Part shown: piece by piece, positions 1-9,514 of the stretch
Layout of the letters: every line of letters begins with the position of its first letter
How positions within the stretch are numbered: the first letter of the stretch is position 1
Source: Stemphylium vesicarium
Taxonomy: Eukaryota; Ascomycota; Dothideomycetes; Pleosporales; Pleosporaceae
Assembly (NCBI GenBank): GCA_004380135.1
Contig: QXCR01000194.1
Span: forward strand, 1 to 47,563
DNA length: 47,563 bases
Direction of reading: 5' to 3'
Notes under the pieces: generated by a model
What the model saw: only the letters and a program-made list of their open reading frames with translations
Databases searched by the model: none
Told to the model about the DNA's origin: nothing
Program-made: the position numbers and the translations under genes

Positions 1-21
1 CCGGCACGGAGGGATGGACGT
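1..21. mobile_element. MITE-B, right end only (cut by window edge)
   Basis: The first 21 bases match the right arm of MITE-B (ends GGATGGACGT) and are followed by the TA duplication at 22-23. The rest lies outside the window. Confidence 0.6.
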
Positions 22-48
22 TACTCCGCGCTGACCTCTGATTGTCTA

Positions 49-173
49 AGGTCCCTCCCTGTGTGCCGGAAACAGCCAATAAGAGGACACGAATAGCATC
101 TTTCTCAACACGATGATGTATCTGATTGGCTGATTCCGTCACACAGGGTTTTCTAGCACACGGGGAGGGGCCT
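49..173. mobile_element. MITE-G copy (foldback, TA target)
   Basis: The ends are inverted (AGGTCCCTCCCTGTGTGCCG on the left, its complement on the right), flanked by TA at 47-48 and 174-175. At 125 bp it is shorter than the 142 bp standard. It ends five bases from the stop codon of the secreted-protein gene at 178-738, so it sits in that gene's 3' UTR. Confidence 0.75.
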
Positions 174-177
174 TAGT

Positions 178-738
178 CTAATTTCTTACGTAGTTGCAGG
201 TTTGAGGATAAACATCGTCCTTCCTCTGTCTTGTCTCGAACCACAGCTTAGAATTAGGCTTTCCTGGGACCCCATGATTGATTTTGCCGCCGACAACAAA
301 CTTCTCTTCCCCGTTGGTGCAGTCTTCTTTGTCAACAAATGCGTCAAAACTGTCCTGGCATAAGTCTTGGCTGATATCAATCGAACTATTGTCTGCATTG
401 TCTGCATTGTCTTCCCACCACATCTTATAAATCCAACTGATTGGACAACCTTTGCTATCTTCGAGAATCATCGTCACAACGAGCTCTTCCCGGTCTTTCA
501 GACGAAGGCCATGGCCGACGTGATTATTGCAGTACTGCGCCAGCCCTTCGGTGAACGCTTTGGCAGTTGGCCTATGTCCGCTAAAATAACAAGATGCTAG
601 ATTTTCACGATGGCTAAGCACAGGCACAGTGAATGGTATACCAGCGAGAGTGGGCGTGCTGGCGGCCAGGAACATGCCCAGGTAGATAGGCATGTGCACC
701 ATTGTAGGGGAGGAGGTAACGTGCATCGTCGGACGCAT
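178..738 (-). CDS. small secreted six-cysteine protein, unknown family
   Basis: A single-exon ORF of 186 residues with an ATG at 738. The N-terminus carries a hydrophobic stretch (MPIYLGMFLAAS, residues 16-27) followed by TPTLAG, which reads as a signal peptide if translation starts at one of the first in-frame methionines. After the likely cleavage site there are six cysteines and no further membrane segment, so it is probably secreted with up to three disulfides. The C-terminal third has EDCTNG and LWFETR. I do not recognise the family. The downstream MITE-G begins almost at the stop codon. A small secreted cysteine protein in a transposon-rich setting is typical of fungal effector candidates, but that role is inference only. 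Confidence 0.6.
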   Translation of the reverse strand: MRPTMHVTSSPTMVHMPIYLGMFLAASTPTLAGIPFTVPVLSHRENLASCYFSGHRPTAKAFTEGLAQYCNNHVGHGLRLKDREELVVTMILEDSKGCPISWIYKMWWEDNADNADNSSIDISQDLCQDSFDAFVDKEDCTNGEEKFVVGGKINHGVPGKPNSKLWFETRQRKDDVYPQTCNYVRN

Positions 739-900
739 TGAGCGAACGAGACCAACCCGAGTTCAATCTGGTCAATGTGGATGAAGCAAACTTATACCCT
801 GAAAGCCAGTGACTGCCAGGGAAGAAGAAAGTTTGCCGACATCAGCCTCATCATTGGCTTACGCGGTGTGATATACATGACGACAAGCCTCATGTCATAG

Positions 901-970
901 CCGCTAGCGATTGCAGTTTCACCCCCACGTGCAGCTGCACAATGTTTTTGAAAAGTCTCACCTTCCATAC
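901..970 (+). mobile_element. MITE-C2 fragment, interrupted by a LINE tail
   Basis: Bases matching the left part of MITE-C2 (CCGCTAGCGATTGCAG then GCAGCTGC) run up to 970, where a short LINE tail is inserted. The right half of C2 is not recognisable after the LINE. Confidence 0.6.
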
Positions 971-971
971 A

Positions 972-1052
972 CACACACACACACAATTTATTTACGCCCG
1001 GTGGCCGAGCCGAAAGGGCTACTAAAGCTGGTCTGCTATTACACTGCTTATG
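972..1052 (-). mobile_element. 5'-truncated Tad1-type LINE tail (about 80 bp) with 13-bp target duplication
   Basis: On the minus strand this reads AGTAGCCCTTTCGGCTCGGC, then GGGCGTAAATAAATTGTG and a (TG)n tail, the same 3' end as the LINE at 31459-35229. It is flanked by perfect direct repeats CACCTTCCATACA at 959-971 and 1053-1065, which is the product of target-primed reverse transcription inside a MITE-C2. Confidence 0.85.
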
Positions 1053-1122
1053 CACCTTCCATACAGTGCTGACTAGAATCGGTTTCCGGTTCTTGCATAT
1101 TGCTTGTTCTCAGCGCATGGTA

Positions 1123-1389
1123 CACTCTCATACACTTGCAGCTTCTAGTTTTTATAAGCAGGCGGCTTTTAATCCCAGGCTAAGCCTTTCTCGTTTAGTT
1201 GTAACCTTACTTAAATAGTGCTAGCTTTCGTTAGCATTGCTATGAGTTGATGTTCTACTCTATACTTAGACTAATCAAATCGAGATCTCTACAGAGTCTG
1301 AGCAAGTGTATACTAGACGAATTGATGCCCCGTGCGCGATGACAATTGCGCCGGGTGTGCGAACTAGAAGCTGCAAGTGCATGAGAGTA
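1123..1389 (+). mobile_element. MITE-A copy (TA target), RIP-worn
   Basis: Left end CACTCTCATACACTTGCAGC and right end GCAAGTGCATGAGAGTA, between TA at 1121-1122 and 1390-1391. Several G-to-A and C-to-T changes against the consensus (GTTCTAGTTTTTATAAG replacing the G-rich original) suggest RIP. Confidence 0.8.
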
Positions 1390-1483
1390 TAAAGAGGGGA
1401 CATACAACACAAAGATCTTAGTATTTAATTACTACTATGAATGCTCACTAGACTAACACTCCGCGCTGACTTTCGATCTTCTA

Positions 1484-1769
1484 AAGTCTCTCCCTGCGAA
1501 TAGGAAAACGCTATGTGCTAGAAGCGGCTCATCACAAAAAGGACTATGTCGGAATAGGTGCTAAGGTCCCTCCTTGTGTGACGAAAAACCTAGTGTGCTA
1601 GAACTAACTAATTTAATCGCTTAAACTATAGACATCTGCCAAAATTTAGCAATAAGATTAAATAGTTCTAGCACACTAGGTTTTCTATTATATAGGGAGG
1701 GGCTTTATCCTTGCCCTTTTATTAGTTGTTTCCCACATATAAGATTTTCTAGCATACATTAAGGGACTT
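1484..1769. mobile_element. MITE-G2 copy split by a nested MITE-G
   Basis: Outer element with ends AAGTCTCTCCCTGCG and GGGACTT between TA at 1482-1483 and 1770-1771. The uninterrupted relative at 20364-20504 shows the empty site (GATGCTATCCTTG). Here a MITE-G has entered exactly that TA. Many transitions in the arms suggest RIP. Confidence 0.8.
1564..1705. mobile_element. MITE-G copy nested in MITE-G2
   Basis: A 142-bp foldback with AAGGTCCCTCC and its complement as ends, TA at 1562-1563 and 1706-1707. It carries the core TCGCTTAAAC...GACATCTGCC shared with MITE-B. Confidence 0.8.
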
Positions 1770-1771
1770 TA

Positions 1772-2138
1772 GAGACTTATAAATAAGCAGTTCACTATAT
1801 AACTATGCACGATTATTTTCACGTTTAGCAGCAATCTAGTCAAAATTTTGCGCAAGTTAAGCGTAGGTACTAGGATTTGGGACTATCATAAACACACTTT
1901 TTAATCAAATTGAACGACTAAGATTGATGTTCCTTAAGCTAGATTTGCCAAGTTCGCGATAGCCTCTCGTCCTTGTACTCAACACAGAGGTAACATTACC
2001 GGTGAAAGTGATCAGCCTCAACCATTGTTCCGCAGTTCAGCATAATGCCCATAATTACTGGGCCATTCGTCGAGCTTTCATTCTTACTAGACGCTCCCAT
2101 GTCCGGTTTGTTCCCGAAGCTAGCGTTCACCCCGTGCC
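1772..2138. other. intergenic, no gene seen
   Basis: 367 bases of AT-rich, non-coding sequence between MITE-G2 and the secreted-protein gene on the minus strand. It would contain the 3' UTR of that gene. No repeat family of this window was recognised. Confidence 0.5.
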
Positions 2139-2741
2139 TCAGTTCGTCTTCAGTTGGCCAGTGAACTCGACATAGTAAGCCCGGTGATACCTAGTGCCAT
2201 CTTTGCAAAGTACAGTGTCATCGTTGTATCCCGGATCTTTCGCAAAAAGGAGTACTGGGTATTGCCCGCACCGCAGTGTTGGGGGGCCGGCTCCATCGCC
2301 TATGACTGTGCAGTCCTCGCCGTTGTAGAGCACAGAGTCTATTGGCCATTTCTCAGCTGGGGTAGCAGGAGGTGAGTCGATATTGCTGAAGGCTGGGTGG
2401 GGGACCGGCCCTTCGTGGTAGTAGACTCTGTGAAAGGGCTCGGCACGGCACAGGTTGATAGGGACACCCTGGGGCCCAAAGTACACACCCCAATTGTGCG
2501 CGTAGTTGTAAGCGTTCTCTTCATATACGATTTGAATCGAATTCTCGTGCATTGAAGAATGTCTTCCTATATTTGTCTGTCGTGGTTTGGTTTTCACGGC
2601 TGTCACGCAAGGGTCATGGAAAATCGACTCCTTCTCTCCATGTTTGTATGCCCCGCACATGGTCAGCTCAGGACGCAATCTCGAAGCCGATGCTAAAGCA
2701 ACGCATAGGAATCCTGCAGCTATGTCCGAAAACCAGATCAT
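2139..2741 (-). CDS. small secreted six-cysteine protein, unknown family
   Basis: The open frame extends upstream to 2999, but the best start is the internal ATG at 2741, because the protein then begins with a classical signal peptide (MIWFSDIAAGFLCVALASAS). This gives 200 residues with six cysteines in the mature part (TMCGAY, DPCVTA, NLCRAE, EDCTVI, LRCGQY, VLCKDG) and no later membrane helix. It is rich in Tyr, Asn and His in the middle (YEENAYNYAHNWGVYFG). I do not recognise a domain. It may be a secreted effector-like or lectin-like protein, but that is a guess. A MITE-D lies 400 bp upstream. The upstream part of the frame (2742-2999) has no domain and is probably 5' flank. Confidence 0.55.
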   Translation of the reverse strand: MIWFSDIAAGFLCVALASASRLRPELTMCGAYKHGEKESIFHDPCVTAVKTKPRQTNIGRHSSMHENSIQIVYEENAYNYAHNWGVYFGPQGVPINLCRAEPFHRVYYHEGPVPHPAFSNIDSPPATPAEKWPIDSVLYNGEDCTVIGDGAGPPTLRCGQYPVLLFAKDPGYNDDTVLCKDGTRYHRAYYVEFTGQLKTN

Positions 2742-3147
2742 AGTAGTGTGCGTCTCTGTCGTACGGGATCCGGAAACGTCGTGGTGTGTGCTGTCGATTC
2801 GCAACCAACCGGGCGCATCAATGTAGGTGGAGCGGAGGTCCGGAGACGGAGTTACGAGTGGTGTAGTGGGAACGAAATAGATGTGGGTCACTTGTCCGGT
2901 GTCAGTCCGAGTAGGCACACGGTCAGCAAACATTTTCCCATGCTGACAACGCCCACGGGTTGCCCATAAGCATACCCTGGTAAGCAAGGCCATGGCCATT
3001 AAGCGGCTTCTGTAGCTCCAGCCGGCCCTCTCAAATGTTCAGCAATCAACTGCAGACCCGCCAGTCCCGGATTCACCAAATTGGACCAGTCAAAGCTGCC
3101 CACTGTAGTAGTGAAAGATTTCGTCTCGATACCTACTTTGCGTGTTA

Positions 3148-3418
3148 CACTGACATGCACAATTGGCTTCCGGTTCTGACACAGCTCATATCCTCTGAGC
3201 GGACAGGGACCCCTTGCAGCGCCAAGCATAGTGCTTGCATCTATAGGCTCAGCCCGTTCGCTTACATTACAAGCGAGCTAGATTGTCTAGTTTATGCACT
3301 GTTTCTCTGAATGCGCTAATCTCATAGAAGTAAGAAAAGGGCTTGGCACGACAGGGACCCATGTTGGTTCAAATGTGTGAGCTGTGTCAGAACCGGAAGC
3401 CAATTGTGCATGTCAGTG
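3148..3418. mobile_element. MITE-D2 copy (271 bp, TA target)
   Basis: Inverted ends CACTGACATGCACAATTGGC and its complement near GCCAATTGTGCATGTCAGTG, with TA at 3146-3147 and 3419-3420. The right TA originally abutted the MITE-A now at 7094, before a LINE separated them. Confidence 0.85.
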
Positions 3419-3665
3419 TACACTCTCAACAACTAGATAAATCTTATCTACTAACACAAACCCATCAATAGTCTTATGCAGCATAGAGCAGACAGCGCTT
3501 CAGCCGCCGAAGATAGGACGCTGAACACTTGGAGAAACCGACTCTGAGCTAGTCTGCCACCCGCAATACTAACCCACAAGCGCATGATGAGAGACGATGG
3601 ACAGAGAACAAACGACCTAGATGGCAAGCAAGGGCTTTGACTTGGACGATAAGCGGCATGAAGGA

Positions 3666-6600
3666 CAGACTTGTCAACAAGCAAGCTGGCTTGATGGGCC
3701 GGCCGGCCGGCTTGAAGTTTCGTCAAGCCAGCCGGCCGGCCAGAGGCTTGAAAAATTTGCAAGCCGGCCGGCCAAAAGGTGTCAAAAAGCTTGACGGGCT
3801 TGATGGGCTTGATAGCCTGTGTAAGGTAAGCGATAAGGTAGTAGATATTATAGTAAAAGCTATCTTATCATACTTTTCTAGTATTATAGTTTAGCTTAGG
3901 TAATTACTAGCTAGCTACCTATATCTTAATACTAACGCGTTAGCCTATATAAGACTTCTTAGAACTTATTATCCACCTACGCCTATGTAATATATTATTG
4001 TTGTTGTTACTGTCGCATCTTGCCTACCTAATCGCTATGCCCTCTGGCTCCAAAAAATCTGTAAAACGCGCTGCTTCTGGTATCGCGGCGCGCTCGAACA
4101 AGCGCGCCAAAGGCACCGCCAGTCAACCTATTGATGTCGACTCCCAGGCATCTACTGCCTCATCCAACCTATCTCCGCCGCCTATCCTAAATGCGTTTTA
4201 AGCCCTAGTAACTAGGTTATAGGCCCCTATCTTTAAAGCCTAAATACGAGAGTCGCGAGATAAAGACACTATTACTACGCCGCCTAAGAGTAGTAAGCGC
4301 GTAACTACTACTACTTCTAAAGTACCTAATAATAATAAGAATAATAAGAATAAATAGTTTAAGGAGTTTAATAGTTACTTAAAGAACAAATATAAGAGTA
4401 TTAATTAGAGTCGCTTAAAGAAGTTTTAGAAGCCTCTTATAACCTATAATGTGACGGTTTGGGCCTTGCCAAGATCCACTCTGGTACGAGTTGGGTACGG
4501 CTATCGCTACCACACTTGATCATCCCACACACGTATATAGCTGCCCACTTTCGTAGCTATACAATGACAGCGCAGTCCTCTCCCTCGCCTCACACCGTTA
4601 CATATAAGTATAGAAAAAGCTAGGTATATAAGTACGGCTATCGCGTTATAGAGCGCCATAACCCGCGCCGCGTCCACTAGGTCTACCACTGGTGCTTCAA
4701 GCACCGCGCAACGGAATTTGGCCGCGGTATTTACTATACAACTGGTTCTATTTTGGCGGCAAAGCGACATCTTGAGGAGGACAAGCCTGGCCACTACAAA
4801 TTCAAGCCTGGCACGGAGCCCCCGCCCGCAGGATCTACGGAGGGCAATATATACGACACACTGCAGGCTGGCAAGCTGCGCGTCTCACAGGGCGTCGCCA
4901 ACCTACTTAGTAGCTTCGATATACAGCAGTTCAGGCTCGCGGCTGTGGGCTGGCTTATTGAGAACAATCATCCACTTTCTGAGCTCGAGAAGCCAGCTTT
5001 TCGCGCCCTTATTAAGCTAGCTAACCCGTTAGCGGAGAGGGCGTTGTGGGCATCTCACAATAGTGTGAGCGCTTACGTTCTGCGCCTGTACGACTACTTG
5101 CAGCCTATTGTTGTCCGCGAGCTGTCACGCGCAATAAGCAAAGTACACGTAAGCTTTGACGGGTGGACGACAAAAGGTGGCAAGAGGGGTTTTTTGGGTA
5201 TCGTCGCTCATTACGTCGCGGCCGACGGCACACTGCAGGACCTGCCCATCGCGCTGCCGCAGCTCACAGGCACCCACTCTGGTGAGAGAATGACTGAGGT
5301 AGTAGTAACAACGCTGCAGGCCTTTGAGATCGCTGCTCACAGAGTCGGTTACTTCGTCATTGACAACGCCACTAATAACGACGCTACGGTTGCTGCGATC
5401 GCGCGCAAGCTGGAGTTCAAGTTTAACGCTGTTCACCGCCGCCTCCGCTGCGGCCCTCACACTCTCAACCTCATTGGGCAGGTGCTGCTTTGGGGCAAGA
5501 AGGCAGAGGCGTTCAACAATGATTACTGCTCGTCCGACATCGCGGAGGAAAAAGAGCTTATGAGGGACTAGCGACGAAATGGGCCGCTAGGCGTACTTCT
5601 TAGAGTAGTTAATTACATTAAAACGCCGCAGTAGTACGCACTTTTCGAGAAGTTTCAGCGGCTCGCCTAAAGCCACCTACCTGCTAAAAAGCAGACGATA
5701 CTTAAGCCTATTAAGCCTGTCGTCACACGCTAGAACTCGTACTACTTGTGCTTTAAGCGCGCTGTTAAACTGCAGGCTGCAGTAAGCGCTTACGCAAATA
5801 GTCATATCGATCGCATTAAAACAGAAGACGCCTACGCCCGGAGTCGCAACAATCAGCTACCTGACGCGCCACACTGGATGAGGAGCGACGGCCTTGGAGC
5901 TGCTGACTGGCAGGTAGTGGCTGAATATATGGACGTACTTGGGCCGCTCAAGGAGTGTACAAAACGCCTTGAGGGCCGCAGCCACGGGCAAGCTGCGACG
6001 GAGAAACTACCGGGCCGCTTCGGCTCAATTGCTGAGGTAATACCTGTATTTGAACACTTACTTAGTGTGCTAGAATCGCGACTCTAAACGTACGACGACG
6101 TCCGCCACGACGCTCACGACGAAGCGCCTGAAGACCACCTACCAATCAACCTCCGAGCTACTATCGCTAAAGCGCGCGACTACTACTCTAAGCTTAACGA
6201 CTCACCCGCTTACTACGCTGCTATAATACTCCACCCGCGCTATAAGAGGTACTGCGACCTCTTATAGGAGCCTATCTAGCTAGAGTTGAATAGCTATAAT
6301 TTTTAAGCTTTATAGGCGGAGTAGAAGGTTTTACTAAGGCCGCGCACACACATAAGGAGGAGGGCAAGTAATATTAATAAGGCTATTAATAGCATTATTA
6401 ACGAAGGCAACTAGGGCGATAACGCTAATAATAAGTTTAAATAGTAGAAGCGGTGCGAGCCTATTGCCCCTAAGGGTAGTAAGGACGTAAAAACCCTATT
6501 AAATACTAGGTAAACTTGCGCGATCGCTACCCTAACCTTAGCAAGCTTGCACTTAATATACTCTGTATCCCCGCCTCAAGCTGTGAGTGTGAGAGAGTCT

Positions 6601-6963
6601 TCAGTGAGCTTGGCGACCTATTGGAGCCTCGCCGGCGAGGTATAGCACCTGAGCTGCTAGCCGCCACCCACTGCACAAGGAGATGGCGGAGAGCTGGTAT
6701 TGGCGGCCGCGTTGTTGAGGTGGATGAGAAAGCGCTCTCAGAAGATCAGATGAACGCTAAATATAGGGCAAATACGTGGGAAAGTAGCTAAAAGACTCAA
6801 CACCAAATACCTATACAACTTTCCCGATTAGGCAACAAGCCCACCAAGCCGGCCCACCCTCCAGAGCCAATCAAGCCGGCCGGCCAGCCCTCTGCCCCAC
6901 AAAACCTCAAGCCCGGCCGGCCAAAGGCCTCCTGGTCGGCCGGCCGGCTTGTTGACAAGTCTG
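3666..6963 (+). mobile_element. complete hAT-superfamily transposon (3298 bp) with 8-bp target duplication
   Basis: Terminal inverted repeats CAGACTTGTCAACAAGC / GCTTGTTGACAAGTCTG, flanked by perfect 8-bp duplications ATGAAGGA at 3658-3665 and 6964-6971; 8 bp is the hAT signature. Inside both ends are clusters of subterminal motifs built on GGCCGGCCGGCTTG in inverted orientation (3690-3780 and 6845-6955), typical transposase binding sites of this superfamily. The encoded transposase is broken, so this copy is non-autonomous. Confidence 0.92.
4036..6791 (+). pseudogene. hAT transposase pseudogene (Restless/BED-type), RIP-inactivated
   Basis: The reading frame survives in pieces. 4036-4201 is a Lys/Ser-rich N-terminus (MPSGSKKSVKR). 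Around 4690-4800 is a BED-like remnant (CFKHRATEF, AAKRHLEED). 4800-5571 holds the catalytic core, with the first Asp in FDGWTTKGG, the second in VIDNATNND and the RCGPHTLNL motif. 5746-6087 is a middle piece. 6516-6791 is the hAT C-terminal dimerisation region (LCIPASSCECERVFSELGD). The pieces are separated by TAG and TAA stops in stretches of TA-rich sequence, as RIP makes from CAG and CAA. The third catalytic residue lies in the decayed part. Function, when intact: cut-and-paste transposition of this element. Confidence 0.88.
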
Positions 6964-7093
6964 ATGAAGGAGCGAGTCAAAGAAGACACAGGGGCTAGTG
7001 AGGCCGCGATGTAGCATAAGCAGTGTAGTAGCAGATCAGCTTTAGTAGCCCTTTCGGCTCGGCCGCCGGGCGTAAATAAGTTGTGTGTGTGTA

Positions 7094-7360
7094 CACTCTC
7101 ATGCACTTGCAGCTTCCGGTTTCTGTAAGCAGGCGTCTTTTGATCCTATGCTAAGCCTCTCCGGCTGAACAGTGACCTTGACCAAATAGTACTAGCTTTT
7201 GTCAGCGATGCCATCTGCTCGATGCTCGGACCAATTAAAGCGAAGCATTGACAGAGCCTAAGCCTTTTCTGAGCAAGCGTACACTAGGCGAATCGATGCC
7301 TCGTGCAGGGTGACAACTGAGCCGCGTGCGCAAAGCGGAAGCTGCAAGTGCATGAGACTG
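7094..7360 (+). mobile_element. MITE-A copy, A1 subtype
   Basis: Starts CACTCTCATGCACTTGCAGC after TA 7092-7093 and ends GCAAGTGCATGAGACTG before TA 7361-7362. It belongs to the subtype with GCGTCTTTTGATCC and AATTAAAGCGAAGC inside (also at 13741 and 43785). Its first eight bases were copied to 3421-3428 by the LINE insertion. Confidence 0.85.
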
Positions 7361-7894
7361 TAAGTCAAAGCGAAGCTAAATTTCGATTTGACGTCATGAT
7401 CACGTTAAGGTTGTACATCGCTAGGGACTGAATTGAGTCTTACGTCATAGAAAAAGATTAGGCCGCATAGCTACATCAGTCTCGTCTAGTGTCAACACTG
7501 TCAGATGAGGTTTGAATGATTGTTGGAACAGATGCTGACTAAATTTTGAGCAGTCAAAACCACTGCTGACGGCAGCCTATATAACTTATGTTTTGCGTGG
7601 CTTGAGGGTGGCTGGAAGCTGATCCAAGCGAGAATTGTTGACGGAACTTTATAAGCAGCTACGGATAGGTTAATGCAACTCTTCCTGGATCCCGTTGACA
7701 TTTTCCCCTTCCTAGTATGCATCCAAAGGGAAGAAACGGCCATTTGTTGCTCTAAGTGTTTCATCCCAAGAACTGTATTTCCCAATGCGCAGCCGTTTTC
7801 AAGACAACAGATATTGAAAGGCAAATACAACGAAAGCAGCATCTTGTACTTTGTCGCGCTACCGTTCTTAGCGCGTTTGATAATGCTGCTCATG

Positions 7895-8308
7895 CTATCG
7901 ACTGGCGCACTGCCTGTAATGATGTTGGAGTACCGAAAAGTCTTCGGGATGATCTTCCAAGAGCCAAGCACATGTGCTAGCCGCGACGCAGATGCAGGCT
8001 TTTGCAAGATTCTCGTATGCAATTTGCTGGACCTCTTCCGAAGCTCTTTGCGTATCGTACACCCACCCTTCTTGCGTGGGAACAAAGCCAGCCCTTAGCA
8101 TGAACAGCTCCTCCCACGGATCATCGCGCGTGTCAAAGCGGATTGGTCCTTCAACCCCTTCCACTTTTAGCTGTTTATAGAACGATGTTGGAACGTCAAT
8201 AACGATGTTAACGTTAATGTCAACGCGAGACGCGCCACGCAACGAACGAGGCAACGAGTTCCAAAGGGGGCCAGTCATAAGTGCATCTAATTTCCGTTGT
8301 TTTTTCAT
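7895..8308 (-). CDS. hypothetical protein
   Basis: An open frame of 137 residues from the ATG at 8308 (MKKQRKLDALMTG) to a TGA-type stop at 7895. It is mixed polar and hydrophobic (PWEELFMLRAGFVPTQEGW, residues about 65-83; AKACICVAASTCAWLLEDH near the end), with no signal peptide and no domain I recognise. The frame stays open upstream through an in-frame stretch that looks like the 3' side of an intron (branch-like CTGAC then TTGCAG at about 8350), so an upstream exon is possible. Its 5' flank is repeat F, the same segment that lies upstream of the F-box gene at 28603, which hints at a duplicated gene neighbourhood. Codon use looks coding, but I am only moderately sure it is a gene. Confidence 0.4.
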   Translation of the reverse strand: MKKQRKLDALMTGPLWNSLPRSLRGASRVDINVNIVIDVPTSFYKQLKVEGVEGPIRFDTRDDPWEELFMLRAGFVPTQEGWVYDTQRASEEVQQIAYENLAKACICVAASTCAWLLEDHPEDFSVLQHHYRQCASR

Positions 8309-8886
8309 TATATCCTGGAGAAGTAGAGCACTATATCTCTTCTGCAAGTTTCCTTAGTCAGAGATAGCACAACGTATAGCGAAAAGGGCACGGACGTGGT
8401 CTGCCATGAGCAAAGATCGAATATGGTTCTCGGTTCGGATGCGAGAAACGGGAGACGTGATGTTGTTTCCAGTGCACGACAGCGGGTTGCGCAGAGCGAT
8501 CTCAGATGTGGCGTGAGAAACAAAGTATAGGTTTCTGGTTGCGCTGGGCGAGCGCTGTCCCACTAATATAGATACCCTGTTGCATGCGAAGTCCGGATCG
8601 ATGGCTCCGCACGGAACAAGCCCTGCAAAAATTCCACCGTGTGGAAGCGCGAGGCTTGTGTGGGTAAGCCAACGCCAGACGGCTTAGGGTGGGTTATCCG
8701 ACCAATCGCATACGAATCGCGAGAGGTTCACTCCCAGCGGCGTGGCACGCAGCCCACCATCTCTTTGCGTGCGGCACAGACAAGGCACGAACGCACGGCA
8801 TTTGCACGTCAGGCCACCGCAGACGCGCTACTTACTCCGCCATAGCCGCCCACGCGGCGATCGGGAAGCCGTCACCTGACGGCATA

Positions 8887-9308
8887 CACTCTCATGCACT
8901 TGCAGCTTCCGGTCTCTGTAGGCAGGCCACTTTTGGTTCCATGCTAAGCCTTTCTCAATTAGTCATGACCTTAACGTCTATCCCTCCGTGACGGGACACC
9001 CTGTGTGCCGGGACCGGCCAATCAGATCGCTTAAATCACAGACTTCTGCCCGAAATCTGCAAGTTGATTGGCCGGTCCCGGCACACAGGGTGTCCCGTTA
9101 CGGAAGGATAAACGTTACCTAAATAGTGCTAGCTTTCGTTCGCATTGCCACAAGTCAATCTTATGCTCGATACTCGGACCAATCAAATCAAGTTATCTAC
9201 AGAGTATAAGGCTTTCCAGAGCAAGTGTATACTAGACGAATCGATGCCCCGTGCGCGATGACAACTAAGCCGCGTGTGCAAAGCGGAAGCTGCAAATGCA
9301 TGAGAGTG
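8887..9308 (+). mobile_element. MITE-A copy carrying a nested MITE-B
   Basis: TA at 8885-8886 and 9309-9310; ends CACTCTCATGCACTTGCAGC and GCAAATGCATGAGAGTG. The MITE-B at 8974-9115 sits at the TA of GACCTTACCTAAATAG, a site seen empty in other A copies (for example near 15830). Confidence 0.88.
8974..9115. mobile_element. MITE-B copy (142 bp foldback)
   Basis: Ends ACGTCTATCC / GGATAAACGT, TA at 8972-8973 and 9116-9117. Nearly the whole element is an inverted repeat around a short loop. By eye it is identical to the copy at 36313-36454. Confidence 0.9.
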
Positions 9309-9514
9309 TAGACACGGAACGCATTGCCGCTTGGACCAGCAGCGGACGAGGCTGCCACGAAAGCGTCGCCGCATGGCTGCAGTACCTCGGCACACTGTCC
9401 CTGCGCCGCAGCGATCATGCTGACGCTTACGCAGCGCCATGGTACCATAACGATGACCAACGACGCGATGAGGCAGAGATGGAGAGATAGATGGCATTGA
9501 TGATGACAATGGTA

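Larger units (their letters stand above)
3429..7088 (+). mobile_element. 5'-truncated LINE tail, itself split by the hAT element
   Basis: 3429-3665 plus 6972-7088 together make about 354 bp that align with the 3' UTR of the LINE at 31459-35229 (shared CTTCAGCCGCCGAAGATAGG, AGGGCTTTGACTT, GGGCGTAAATAA and (TG)n tail). The target duplication GTGTACACTCTCA is at 3416-3428 and 7089-7101: the LINE entered the junction of MITE-D2 and MITE-A. The hAT element later landed inside it. Confidence 0.85.

Noticed and set aside
2742..2999. N-terminal extension of the secreted protein at 2139
   Set aside because: It would bury the signal peptide at residue 87 and has no domain; the internal ATG at 2741 is a better start.
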